In this document: piece after piece, positions 5,751 to 12,772 of the stretch
Layout: each line of letters starts with the position of its first letter
How positions within the stretch are numbered: position 1 is the stretch's first letter
Assembly (NCBI GenBank): GCA_023435725.1
Contig: JAEYRD010000158.1
Location: 1 to 12,804 of the forward strand
Source: Pseudomonadota bacterium
Lineage (GTDB): Bacteria > Pseudomonadota > Alphaproteobacteria > Rhizobiales > Xanthobacteraceae
Direction of reading: 5' to 3'
DNA: 12,804 nt
The notes under the pieces: model-generated
Databases searched by the model: none
What the model saw: the letters and a program-made list of their open reading frames with translations, nothing else
Told to the model about the DNA's origin: nothing
Made by a program: the position numbers and the translations under genes

Positions 5751-8123
5751 ATGCAAGAACACACCAAATCGTCCACGCTCGAAAACGCTATTGCACTGCA
5801 AAAATACGGAGTCGGGCAACCGGTCCGCCGCAAGGAGGACGACACGCTGGTGCGCGGCAAGGGCCGCTACACCGACGATTTCAACCTGCCCGGCCAGGCC
5901 TATGCCGTGATCGTCCGCTCGACCCACGCCCATGGCGTCATCCGCGGCATCGGCACCGAGGCCGCCAGAGCGATGCCCGGCGTGCTGGGGGTGTGGACCG
6001 GCACGGAACTCGATGCCGCCGGCTATGGTCCCTTCACCTGCGGCCTGCCGCTGAAGAACCGCGACGGCTCGGCCCTGCTCCAGACCAACCGCCAGCCGCT
6101 GGCAACCGACAAGGTCCGCTTCGTCGGCGATCCCGTCGCCTTCGTGGTGGCCGAGACCTTGGCGCAGGCGCGCGATGCGGCCGAAGCCGTCGAGCTCGAC
6201 ATCGACCCGCTGCCGTCGGTCACGGATCCCGAGGAAGCCGCCAAGCCCGGCGCGCCGCTTCTCTACGACCACATCCCGAACAACGTCGCGCTCGACTACC
6301 ACTATGGCGACATGGAGAAGGTAAACGCGGCCTTCGCCAGCGCCGCCCACGTGACCAAGGTCGACATCGAGAACACCCGCGTCGCCGTGGTCTCGATGGA
6401 GCCCCGCGTCGGGCTTGCCTCCTACGACAAGACAACCGAGCGCTACACCATCCAGATGCCGACGCAGGGCGTCGCGGGCAACCGCGCCAACCTCGCCAAG
6501 AACCTGAAGGTGCCGAACGAGAAGGTGCGCGTCCTCACCGCCAATGTCGGCGGCTCCTTCGGCATGAAGAACGTCAACTATCCCGAGTACATGTGCATCC
6601 TGTACGCGGCCAAGGCGCTGGGACGCCCGGTGAAATGGCTGGACGAGCGCTCGACCAGCTTCCTCTCCGACAGCCACGGCCGCGCGCAGAAGATCCATGC
6701 CGAGCTGGCGCTCGATGCCGAGGGCCATTTCCTCGCCGCGAAGCTTTCCGGTTACGGCAATCTCGGCGCCTACATCACCGGCGTTGCGCCGGGGCCGCTC
6801 TCGCTCAACACCGGCAAGAACTTCTCCAGCGTCTATCGCACGCCGCTGATGGGCGTCGACATCAAGACGGTGCTGACCAACACCACGCTGATGGGCGCCT
6901 ATCGCGGCGCCGGCCGGCCGGAAGCCAACTACTACATGGAGCGGCTGATCGACCGCGCCGCCGACGAGATGGGCATCAACCGGCTGACATTGCGCAAGCG
7001 CAACTTCATCAAGCCGGACCAGATGCCATTCCCGGCCTCCTCCGGAGTCACCTATGACAGCGGCGACTTCCAGGCGGTGTTCAACAAGGCGCTCGAAATC
7101 TCCGATCACGAGAATTTCGCCAAGCGCAAGAAGGAGAGCAAGAAGGCCGGCAAGCTGCGCGGCATCGCGGTCGGCTCCTATCTCGAGGTCACCGCGCCGC
7201 CGAGCGCCGAGCTCGGCAAGATCGTGTTCGATCCTGATGGCAGCGTACAGCTCATCACCGGCACGCTCGACTACGGCCAGGGTCACGCCACGCCGTTCGC
7301 GCAGGTGCTGTGCGCGCAGTTAGGGGTGCCCTTCGACAGCGTGAAGCTCGTGCAGGGCGACAGCGACATCGTCCACACCGGCAACGGCACCGGCGGTTCG
7401 CGCTCGATCACTGCGAGCGGCCAGGCCATCGTCGAGGCCTCCAGGCTCGTGATCGAGAAGGGCAAGCGCGCCGCCGCGCACATGCTGGAAGCATCCGAGG
7501 CCGACATCGAGTTCGCCGACGGCAGTTTCACCATCGCCGGTACCGACCGCAGCATCGACATCATGGAGCTGGCCAAGCGCCTGCATGACGGCAAGGTGCC
7601 GGACGGCGTCCCTGATAGCCTCGACGTCGACCACACCAGCGAGCCGGTGCCGTCGGCCTTCCCGAACGGCTGCCACGTCGCCGAGGTCGAGATCGACCCT
7701 GATACCGGCGTGGTGCAGATCGTGCGCTACAGCGCGGTCAACGATTTCGGCACGGTGATCAACCCGATGCTGGTCGCGGGCCAGCTCCATGGCGGCGTCG
7801 TCCAGGGCATCGGCCAGGCGCTGATGGAGCACATCCGCTACGACGAGAGCGGCCAGCCGATCACGGGCTCGCTGATGGACTACGCCCTGCCGCGCGCCGA
7901 GGACGTCCCGTTCATGACGGTCGGCGATCACCCCGTGCCGGCCACGACCAATCCGCTCGGCAGCAAGGGCTGCGGCGAAGCCGGCTGCGCCGGCAGCCTG
8001 TCGACGGTCGTGAACGCGGTGGTCGATGCGCTCTCGGACTACGGCATCAAGCACATCGACATGCCGCTGACGCCGGAGCGCGTGTGGCGCGCGATCCAGG
8101 ATGCGAAGGGCGCGGCGGCGTAA
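5751..8123 (+). CDS. Molybdopterin-binding large subunit, xanthine dehydrogenase/CO dehydrogenase family, form II CoxL-like
   Basis: A 790-residue catalytic subunit of the molybdenum hydroxylase family, which hydroxylates aldehydes, purines or N-heterocycles using a molybdopterin cytosine dinucleotide centre. The N-terminal hammerhead domain (about 15-130, with RGKGRYTDDF) is followed by the two cofactor-binding domains. NVGGSFGMKN is at 265-274, AYRGAGR at 383-389 (the form II signature, not the AYxCSFR of true CO dehydrogenase), DYGQGHATPF around Q510, and KGCGEAG with the presumed catalytic base E743. Full length for the family. ATG 5751 is chosen because conserved sequence starts shortly after it and AGGT (5740-5743) lies seven bases before; ATG 5727 is an alternative. 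No small iron-sulfur or medium FAD subunit gene is adjacent, so partners must be encoded elsewhere. The substrate is unknown, and it is not a CO oxidase by motif. Confidence 0.9.
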   Translation: MQEHTKSSTLENAIALQKYGVGQPVRRKEDDTLVRGKGRYTDDFNLPGQAYAVIVRSTHAHGVIRGIGTEAARAMPGVLGVWTGTELDAAGYGPFTCGLPLKNRDGSALLQTNRQPLATDKVRFVGDPVAFVVAETLAQARDAAEAVELDIDPLPSVTDPEEAAKPGAPLLYDHIPNNVALDYHYGDMEKVNAAFASAAHVTKVDIENTRVAVVSMEPRVGLASYDKTTERYTIQMPTQGVAGNRANLAKNLKVPNEKVRVLTANVGGSFGMKNVNYPEYMCILYAAKALGRPVKWLDERSTSFLSDSHGRAQKIHAELALDAEGHFLAAKLSGYGNLGAYITGVAPGPLSLNTGKNFSSVYRTPLMGVDIKTVLTNTTLMGAYRGAGRPEANYYMERLIDRAADEMGINRLTLRKRNFIKPDQMPFPASSGVTYDSGDFQAVFNKALEISDHENFAKRKKESKKAGKLRGIAVGSYLEVTAPPSAELGKIVFDPDGSVQLITGTLDYGQGHATPFAQVLCAQLGVPFDSVKLVQGDSDIVHTGNGTGGSRSITASGQAIVEASRLVIEKGKRAAAHMLEASEADIEFADGSFTIAGTDRSIDIMELAKRLHDGKVPDGVPDSLDVDHTSEPVPSAFPNGCHVAEVEIDPDTGVVQIVRYSAVNDFGTVINPMLVAGQLHGGVVQGIGQALMEHIRYDESGQPITGSLMDYALPRAEDVPFMTVGDHPVPATTNPLGSKGCGEAGCAGSLSTVVNAVVDALSDYGIKHIDMPLTPERVWRAIQDAKGAAA

Positions 8124-8302
8124 GGGCTACGTTCTCGGAGACGGTCACTTGCCGCCTCCACACCCACAACTGTCATCGCCCGCGAAAGCGGGCGATCCAG
8201 TATTCCAGAGACGGCGCGGCTAGAACCGATAAGCCGCGGCGTACTGGATTCCCCGCCTTCGCGGGGAATGACAGCGAATGCGAGGACGCGCCGAGCTCCT
8301 CC
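8124..8302. other. Convergent intergenic region containing the repeat pair
   Basis: A 179-base gap between the converging CoxL-like and MaoC-like genes. Its central 105 bases are the paired palindromic repeat described separately. The flanks (8124-8169 and 8275-8302) show no ORF or motif that I can support. The repeat is the only obvious candidate for ending transcription from both sides. Confidence 0.6.
8170..8274. repeat. Paired inverted REP-like hairpins (BIME-like composite)
   Basis: Two hairpins face each other. The first, 8175-8196, has a perfect nine-base stem (ATCGCCCGC / GCGGGCGAT) with a GAAA loop. The second, 8248-8269, has a perfect nine-base stem (ATTCCCCGC / GCGGGGAAT) with loop CTTC. 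The 33-base unit 8170-8202 matches the reverse complement of 8242-8274 at 28 of 33 positions by hand count. Differences in each stem are compensated, so both keep perfect pairing. Between them CGCGGCT (8215-8221) pairs with AGCCGCG (8232-8238), so the whole element could also fold as a cruciform. Location between convergent stops suits a bidirectional terminator or REP/BIME role. No transposase is linked. Confidence 0.8.
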
Positions 8303-9103
8303 CTACGCCGCCGCCTGCTCGCGCGGCTGATAGATCGCCGTGTGCTGGCAGTGCGCCAGCGGCGTCGAGCCGTTGGCGACGACCAGCGCGTCGAGCTCGA
8401 CGAAGCGATGGCCTTTCTTCTCGTAGTTCGCGGTGACCCTGGCCCGCGCGGTGATCTCGTCGCCGGCGCGCGCGGCGGACAGCAGCTGCATGCGGCTGCC
8501 GACGTGAATCCACGGGCCCAGGATCGTATTGTCCACCAGCACGCGGTTCATGACGCGCTGGATCAGGCCGGGATGACCGAGCCCCTCCCGCGCGAAGATC
8601 GGATCGGCCTCCCTGATATCGGCGAGATATTCGATCGCGTGCTGCCCGGCCCAGCGTCGGGGCGCGGTGCCCAGCCATTTGCCGGTCTCGAACGTTGCCG
8701 GACTGACAGGCTTGCGCTCGGCGACCACGGGGACCGCGACATAGTCGCCCAGCGAAACCACGGGCGTAGCGGCCGGCAGCGAAGCCGTTCCCGTTGCGCA
8801 CAGCTCGGTGCGGCTGAACACCTCGACCGTGAGAACCTCATTGTGCTCGGTCGCGTCGACATCGGCGGTCTCGCCGTCATAGACCGGCTTGATGAAGCGG
8901 GCCTCGATTAGCCCGCGCGACAGGAAATCGCGGCCCCAGCGCGCCACCGGAACATGCATCATGTAGGCGAAGACGTCGACGCCCGGCACCAGCCCGCCGG
9001 AGAAGCCGAAGCGGCGCGCCACCGTGTCGTCATGCATCTTGTTTTCGGATTGTTTTGCGGTGTTGTAGGCCTCGACGCGGTAGGTTTCGAGCCGGTTCGG
9101 CAT
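8303..9103 (-). CDS. MaoC-like double-hotdog protein, possible acyl dehydratase-fold enzyme
   Basis: A 266-residue cytoplasmic protein that reads as two hotdog-fold halves. The first half (about 10-110) has MHDDTVARRFGFSGGLVPG at 23-41, matching the MaoC/hydratase region that carries the active site. The second (about 150-260) has HPGL, GPWIHVGSRM, then GDEITARARV and the final strand near AHCQHTAIY. Relatives act on (R)-3-hydroxyacyl or enoyl-CoA thioesters. Against the hydratase-2 pattern, N21 and H24 can be aligned with the conserved Asn and His, but the preceding catalytic Asp falls on Ser19, so activity may differ. I choose ATG 9103 because GGGGAAG lies seven bases before it (9117-9111); the frame opens further to 9169 without a ribosome site. 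It stands alone, divergent from yaiI. Substrate unknown. Confidence 0.72.
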   Translation of the reverse strand: MPNRLETYRVEAYNTAKQSENKMHDDTVARRFGFSGGLVPGVDVFAYMMHVPVARWGRDFLSRGLIEARFIKPVYDGETADVDATEHNEVLTVEVFSRTELCATGTASLPAATPVVSLGDYVAVPVVAERKPVSPATFETGKWLGTAPRRWAGQHAIEYLADIREADPIFAREGLGHPGLIQRVMNRVLVDNTILGPWIHVGSRMQLLSAARAGDEITARARVTANYEKKGHRFVELDALVVANGSTPLAHCQHTAIYQPREQAAA

Positions 9104-9113
9104 GATCTGGCTT

Positions 9114-9139
9114 CCCCTGTATTCTTGTTGTTTCAGGGG
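9114..9139 (-). promoter_or_regulatory. Leader inverted repeat overlapping the MaoC-like gene's ribosome site
   Basis: On the minus strand CCCCTG (9139-9134) and CAGGGG (9119-9114) form a six-base inverted repeat around a 14-base AC-rich loop. The downstream arm contains most of the Shine-Dalgarno (GGGGAAG, 9117-9111). It could be an mRNA hairpin hiding the ribosome site, or an operator just after the candidate -10 box. Confidence 0.35.
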
Positions 9140-9141
9140 CG

Positions 9142-9169
9142 ATCGTAGGCCCTGAGGAACCGGGGTCAA
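9142..9169 (-). promoter_or_regulatory. Candidate sigma-70 promoter of the MaoC-like gene
   Basis: Minus strand TTGACC (9169-9164, five of six bases of the -35 consensus) and TACGAT (9147-9142, four of six at -10) are separated by 16 bases. The start of transcription would fall near 9135, about 32 bases before the ATG. The best promoter match I see in the window, though placed by eye. Confidence 0.45.
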
Positions 9170-9210
9170 TCCCCTCGCCTTTGCGGCCCGAATGGGGTAC
9201 CACGCGGCGA

Positions 9211-9714
9211 ATGACTAACACCCCCACCCGCATCTATGTCGACGCCGACGCCTGTCCGGTGAAAGACGAGATCTACCGCGTCGCGATCCGGCACGGCGTG
9301 CCCGTGAGCGTGGTTGCCGGCAATTTCATCCGCGTGCCGCAGGATCCGCTGATCGAGCGCATCGCCGCCGGCGCGGGCATGGACGCCGCCGACGACTGGA
9401 TCGCCGAGCGCGCGGGCCCCGGCGACGTGGTGGTGACATCGGACATTCCGCTGGCCAGCCGCTGCGTGAAGACGGGTGCGGACGTGATCGCACCGAACGG
9501 CAAACCCTTCACGGAGGAATCGATCGGCATGACGCTGGCGGTGCGCAACTTGATGACGGATTTGCGCTCGGCCGGCGAAGTCACGGGCGGACCGAGGTCG
9601 TTCGCGCCACGCGACCGCTCCGCCTTCCTCTCGGCGCTCGACCAGACGCTGCGCCGGATCCAGCGCCGCCGCGCTGATCAGACCCCAGTGAGCCAGAATT
9701 CGAGCCAAGGCTGA
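9211..9714 (+). CDS. YaiI/YqxD family protein (DUF188), PIN-like nuclease fold
   Basis: A 167-residue cytoplasmic protein of the widely conserved YaiI/YqxD family, whose fold resembles PIN-domain nucleases but whose biochemical role is not established. The family opening IYVDADACPVKDE (8-20) has acidic residues D11 and D13. GDVVVTSDIPLA (71-82) supplies D72 and D78, giving a plausible metal-binding set. The conserved end FAPRDRSAF...ALD is at 131-144. The ATG at 9211 is preferred over upstream in-frame codons because family similarity starts within the first ten residues; the ribosome site is weak. The gene ends two bases before uup, so the two form an operon. Position beside an ABC-F ATPase is consistent with an RNA or ribosome theme, but that is inference. 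Confidence 0.88.
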   Translation: MTNTPTRIYVDADACPVKDEIYRVAIRHGVPVSVVAGNFIRVPQDPLIERIAAGAGMDAADDWIAERAGPGDVVVTSDIPLASRCVKTGADVIAPNGKPFTEESIGMTLAVRNLMTDLRSAGEVTGGPRSFAPRDRSAFLSALDQTLRRIQRRRADQTPVSQNSSQG

Positions 9715-9716
9715 CC

Positions 9717-11528
9717 ATGGCGCCGCCACTGATCCAACTGAAAGACATCAAGCTGACCTTTGGCGGCACGCCGCTGCTCAGCGGCGTCGAGCTCAATGTC
9801 GCACCATCCGAGCGCGTCTGCCTGATCGGCCGCAACGGCTCCGGCAAGTCGACGCTGCTGAAAATCGCAGCCGGCCTCGTCGAGCCCGACGCCGGCACGC
9901 GCTTCGTGCAGCCGGGCGCGACTGTTCGCTATTTGCAGCAGGAGCCGGATTTCGGCGACCACAAGACCACGCTCGCCTATGTCGAGGCAGGCCTTGCGCC
10001 CGGCGACGACCATCATCAGGCGCGCTATCTGCTGGAGCAGCTCGGGCTCACCGGCGAGGAGAACCCGCAAAATCTCTCCGGCGGTGAAGCGCGCCGCGCG
10101 GCGCTCGCGTGTGTGCTTGCGCCCTCGCCTGACATCCTGTTGCTGGACGAGCCGACCAACCATCTGGATCTCTCCACCATCGAATGGCTGGAAAAGGAGC
10201 TCGACAGCCGCCGCAGCGCGCTGGTGCTGATCAGCCACGACCGCCGCTTCCTCTCCAATCTGTCGCGCTCCACCGCATGGCTCGACCGCGGCAAGATCAG
10301 GCAGATCGACCGCGGCTTCGCCTCGTTCGAGACCTGGCGCGACGAAGTGCTGGCCGAGGAAGAGCGCGACCAGCATAAGCTCGACCGCAAGATCGTCGAC
10401 GAGGAGCACTGGCTGCGCCACGGCGTCTCCGGCCGCCGCAAGCGCAACGTCAAGCGCCTCGCCAACCTGCATACGCTGCGCGACCAGCGCCGCAACTATC
10501 GCGGCACGGCCGGCAGCGCCAGTCTTGCTGCGGCGGAAGCCGAGCAATCCGGCAAGCTGGTGATCGAGGCGAAGAACGTCACCAAGGCCTATGGCGAGCG
10601 CAAGATCGTCGAAAACTTTTCCACCCGCATCCAGCGCGGCGACCGGCTCGGCATCATCGGGCCGAACGGCGCCGGCAAGACCACGCTGGTCAATCTGCTC
10701 ACCGGCGGTATGCAGCCGGATTCCGGCACGGTGCGGTTAGGCGCCAATCTGGAGATGGCAACCCTCGACCAGCACCGCGAAAGCCTCGATCCCAAATCGA
10801 CGCTGGCCGAGGCCCTGACCGGCGGCCGCGGCGATCACGTCATGGTCGGCGGCAAGCCGAAGCATGTCGTCGGCTACATGAAGGACTTCCTGTTCGCGCA
10901 GGAGCAGCGCGGCACGCCGCTGGAAGTGCTCTCGGGCGGCGAGCGCGGCCGGCTGATGCTGGCGCGCGCGCTGGCGAAGCCATCGAACCTGCTCGTGCTG
11001 GACGAGCCGACCAACGATCTCGATTTAGAGACCCTCGACGTGCTCGAGGAGATGCTCGGCGACTACGAGGGCACGGTGATCCTGATCAGCCACGACCGCG
11101 ATTTCCTCGACCGCGTCGTCACCTCGGTGATCGCGCCCGAGGGCAACGGCAAATGGACCGAATATGCCGGCGGCTACAGCGATATGCTCTCGCAACGCGG
11201 CGCGGACCTGAAGCGCGAGACGGCGAAGGCGCAAGCCCCCGCCGAGAAGAAGGAGGAGCGGCCGGCCGCTCCCGCCTCTGCGCCAAAGCGACGTCTGAGC
11301 TTCAACGAGAAGCATGCGCTGGAAACGTTGCCGAAGAAGATGGAAACGTTGCAGGCGGATATCGCAAAGCTGCAACGCGTGCTCGACGATCCCAACCTCT
11401 ACGCCAAGGATCGCAAGAAATTCGACGATACGTCGGCCGCCATCGCCAAGGCGCATCACGAACTGTCCGCCGCCGAAGAGCGCTGGCTCGAACTGGAAAT
11501 GCTCCGCGAAGAGATTGAACAGGCATAG
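9717..11528 (+). CDS. uup: ABC-F family ATPase Uup
   Basis: A 603-residue soluble tandem ATPase without membrane segments. ABC-F proteins act on the ribosome, and Uup has been linked to ribosome-related functions and to suppression of transposon precise excision. NBD1 has Walker A GRNGSGKS (38-45), signature LSGGE (120-124), Walker B ILLLDEPTNHLD (140-151) and H174. NBD2 has GPNGAGKT (315-322), LSGGE (405-409), LLVLDEPTNDLD (425-436) and H459. The interdomain linker (about 180-265) is charged, with WLRHGVSGRRKRN as in Uup. After a Pro/Ala/Lys-rich spacer (about 500-525) comes the C-terminal coiled coil (about 526-603, from RRLSFNEKHALE to ERWLELE) that separates Uup from EttA-type members. 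AAGG six bases upstream supports the start. All ATPase motifs are intact. Cotranscribed with yaiI; its stop touches a palindrome. Confidence 0.93.
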   Translation: MAPPLIQLKDIKLTFGGTPLLSGVELNVAPSERVCLIGRNGSGKSTLLKIAAGLVEPDAGTRFVQPGATVRYLQQEPDFGDHKTTLAYVEAGLAPGDDHHQARYLLEQLGLTGEENPQNLSGGEARRAALACVLAPSPDILLLDEPTNHLDLSTIEWLEKELDSRRSALVLISHDRRFLSNLSRSTAWLDRGKIRQIDRGFASFETWRDEVLAEEERDQHKLDRKIVDEEHWLRHGVSGRRKRNVKRLANLHTLRDQRRNYRGTAGSASLAAAEAEQSGKLVIEAKNVTKAYGERKIVENFSTRIQRGDRLGIIGPNGAGKTTLVNLLTGGMQPDSGTVRLGANLEMATLDQHRESLDPKSTLAEALTGGRGDHVMVGGKPKHVVGYMKDFLFAQEQRGTPLEVLSGGERGRLMLARALAKPSNLLVLDEPTNDLDLETLDVLEEMLGDYEGTVILISHDRDFLDRVVTSVIAPEGNGKWTEYAGGYSDMLSQRGADLKRETAKAQAPAEKKEERPAAPASAPKRRLSFNEKHALETLPKKMETLQADIAKLQRVLDDPNLYAKDRKKFDDTSAAIAKAHHELSAAEERWLELEMLREEIEQA

Positions 11529-11576
11529 CGCGCATTCCGCAAAAGTGGGCACCGGTTTTGCGATCAGAATGCGCGC
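11528..11576. repeat. Palindromic repeat abutting the uup stop codon
   Basis: The ten-base arm GCGCGCATTC (11528-11537) pairs exactly with GAATGCGCGC (11567-11576). An inner stem, CGCAAAA (11538-11544) with TTTTGCG (11556-11562), encloses an 11-base loop, and the four bases ATCA bulge on the right side. The first base of the left arm is the last base of the uup TAG. It reads as a mobile intergenic palindrome of the kind scattered in rhizobial genomes. It could end or attenuate transcription between uup and the next gene, or protect the uup 3' end. There is no T-run outside the stem on the plus strand. Confidence 0.75.
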
Positions 11577-11592
11577 CAACTAAGGGACTCCC

Positions 11593-12672
11593 ATGACAAC
11601 GACTCTTGCCGCCAAGATCGCCCGCGAATACGGCACGCCCTGCGCCGTCATCGACATGGACAAGGCCGAGCGCAACATCGCGCGCATCCAGAAGGCCTGC
11701 GATGAAGCCGGCGTCGCCAATCGCCCGCACATCAAGACGCACAAGAACCCGACGATCGCAAAGATGCAGGTCGCGGCCGGCGCCAAGGGCATCACCTGCC
11801 AGAAGCTCGGCGAAGCCGAGATCATGGCCAATGCCGGCATCGACGACATCCTGATCAGCTACAACCTGCTTGGCGAAGAGAAGATGGCGCGGCTCGGCGC
11901 GCTGCAGGCGAAGGCGAACATGACGGTCGCCGCCGACAACTCGACCGTCGTTGCCGGGCTGCCCAAGGCTGCCGCGGCGTCGGGCCGTCCGCTCTCGGTC
12001 GTGGTCGAGTGCGACACGGGCCGCAAGCGCGCCGGCGTCGAGACTCCGGCCGAGGCGATCGCGTTGGCGCGCGAGATCGCCGGATCCAAGGGACTGCAAT
12101 TCGCCGGCTTCATGATGTATCCGACCGAGACCGGTTGGACGGATGCGCAGAAGTTTTACGATGAGGCACTGGCCGGCGTGCGCGCACACGGGCTCGACGC
12201 GAAGATCGTCTCGACCGGCGGCACGCCGAACCTGAAGAATCTCGGCAAGCTCAAGGGCGGCACCGAGCATCGCTTCGGCACCTATATCTACAACGACCGC
12301 ATGCAGGTCGCGGCCGGCGTCGCCACCTGGGACGACTGCGCGCTGCACGTCTATTCGACGGTCGTGAGCCGCGCCGCGCCCGAGCGCGGCATTCTGGACG
12401 CCGGCTCCAAGACGTTGACGTCGGACACCGGCGGCCTCGACGGCCACGGCCTGATCCTGGAGCACCCCGAGGCCAAGATCGCGCGCTTTGCCGAGGAGCA
12501 CGGCTTCCTCGACCTCTCCCGCAGCAACACGCGTCCCAATGTCGGCGACGTCGTCCGCATCGTGCCGAACCACGTCTGCGTCGTCGTCAACATGATGGAC
12601 GAGGTAGTGATGGTGCGCGGCGAGGAGATCATCGGCACGCTGCCGGTGGCGGCGCGGGGCAAGCTGCGGTAA
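11593..12672 (+). CDS. D-TA family PLP enzyme (D-threonine aldolase / D-serine dehydratase-like)
   Basis: A 359-residue cytoplasmic fold-type III PLP enzyme acting on D-amino acids with a beta-hydroxyl group. The alanine-racemase-like barrel fills the N-terminal two thirds. RPHIKTHK (44-51) carries the presumed PLP lysine K48. VVVECDTGRKRAG (136-148) and STGGTPN (207-213) fit the cofactor and phosphate sites. The C-terminal beta domain has PNHVCVVVN (325-333), where H327 and C329 match the divalent-metal pair of this family. His-x-Cys is the zinc pair of eukaryotic D-serine dehydratases; characterised bacterial D-threonine aldolases have His-x-Asp. So a dehydratase-like or 3-hydroxyaspartate-type activity is as likely as aldolase. 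AAGGGA (11582-11587) five bases before the ATG supports the start. It lies 64 bases after uup in the same direction and may be read through the palindrome. An IS-like element begins 9-10 bases beyond its stop. Confidence 0.88.
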   Translation: MTTTLAAKIAREYGTPCAVIDMDKAERNIARIQKACDEAGVANRPHIKTHKNPTIAKMQVAAGAKGITCQKLGEAEIMANAGIDDILISYNLLGEEKMARLGALQAKANMTVAADNSTVVAGLPKAAAASGRPLSVVVECDTGRKRAGVETPAEAIALAREIAGSKGLQFAGFMMYPTETGWTDAQKFYDEALAGVRAHGLDAKIVSTGGTPNLKNLGKLKGGTEHRFGTYIYNDRMQVAAGVATWDDCALHVYSTVVSRAAPERGILDAGSKTLTSDTGGLDGHGLILEHPEAKIARFAEEHGFLDLSRSNTRPNVGDVVRIVPNHVCVVVNMMDEVVMVRGEEIIGTLPVAARGKLR

Positions 12673-12742
12673 GGGCGCCTAGAGCGGTTCATCGATTAAT
12701 TGAATCGGGAGGGATTCCGTCGGGCGACGGTTTGTGATTCAA

Positions 12743-12770
12743 GATGCTGGCTGGATCGGAGGCCAGCATC
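12743..12770 (+). promoter_or_regulatory. Hairpin overlapping the transposase ribosome site
   Basis: GATGCTGGC (12743-12751) pairs perfectly with GCCAGCATC (12762-12770), extended by a T-G pair, around an eight-base loop. The Shine-Dalgarno GGAGG (12758-12762) lies across the loop and the first stem bases, ten bases before the ATG. In mRNA this could restrain transposase translation, a control known for other IS families. Function here is inferred. Confidence 0.45.
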
Positions 12771-12772
12771 GG

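Noticed and set aside
5682..7286. Long antisense open frame (534 codons) opposite the CoxL-like gene
   Set aside because: It is a shadow of GC-rich coding on the other strand: Arg/Ala/Gly/Val-rich translation, no recognisable motifs, while the plus frame has all family motifs.
8084..8911. Plus-strand frame running from the CoxL-like end through the repeat into the MaoC-like gene
   Set aside because: It overlaps two real genes and reads through the palindromic repeat; no motif.
11302..12573. Antisense open frame of 423 codons opposite the D-TA gene and the uup end
   Set aside because: Low-complexity Arg/Ala/Gly/Leu composition, and it crosses two well-supported genes and the palindrome.
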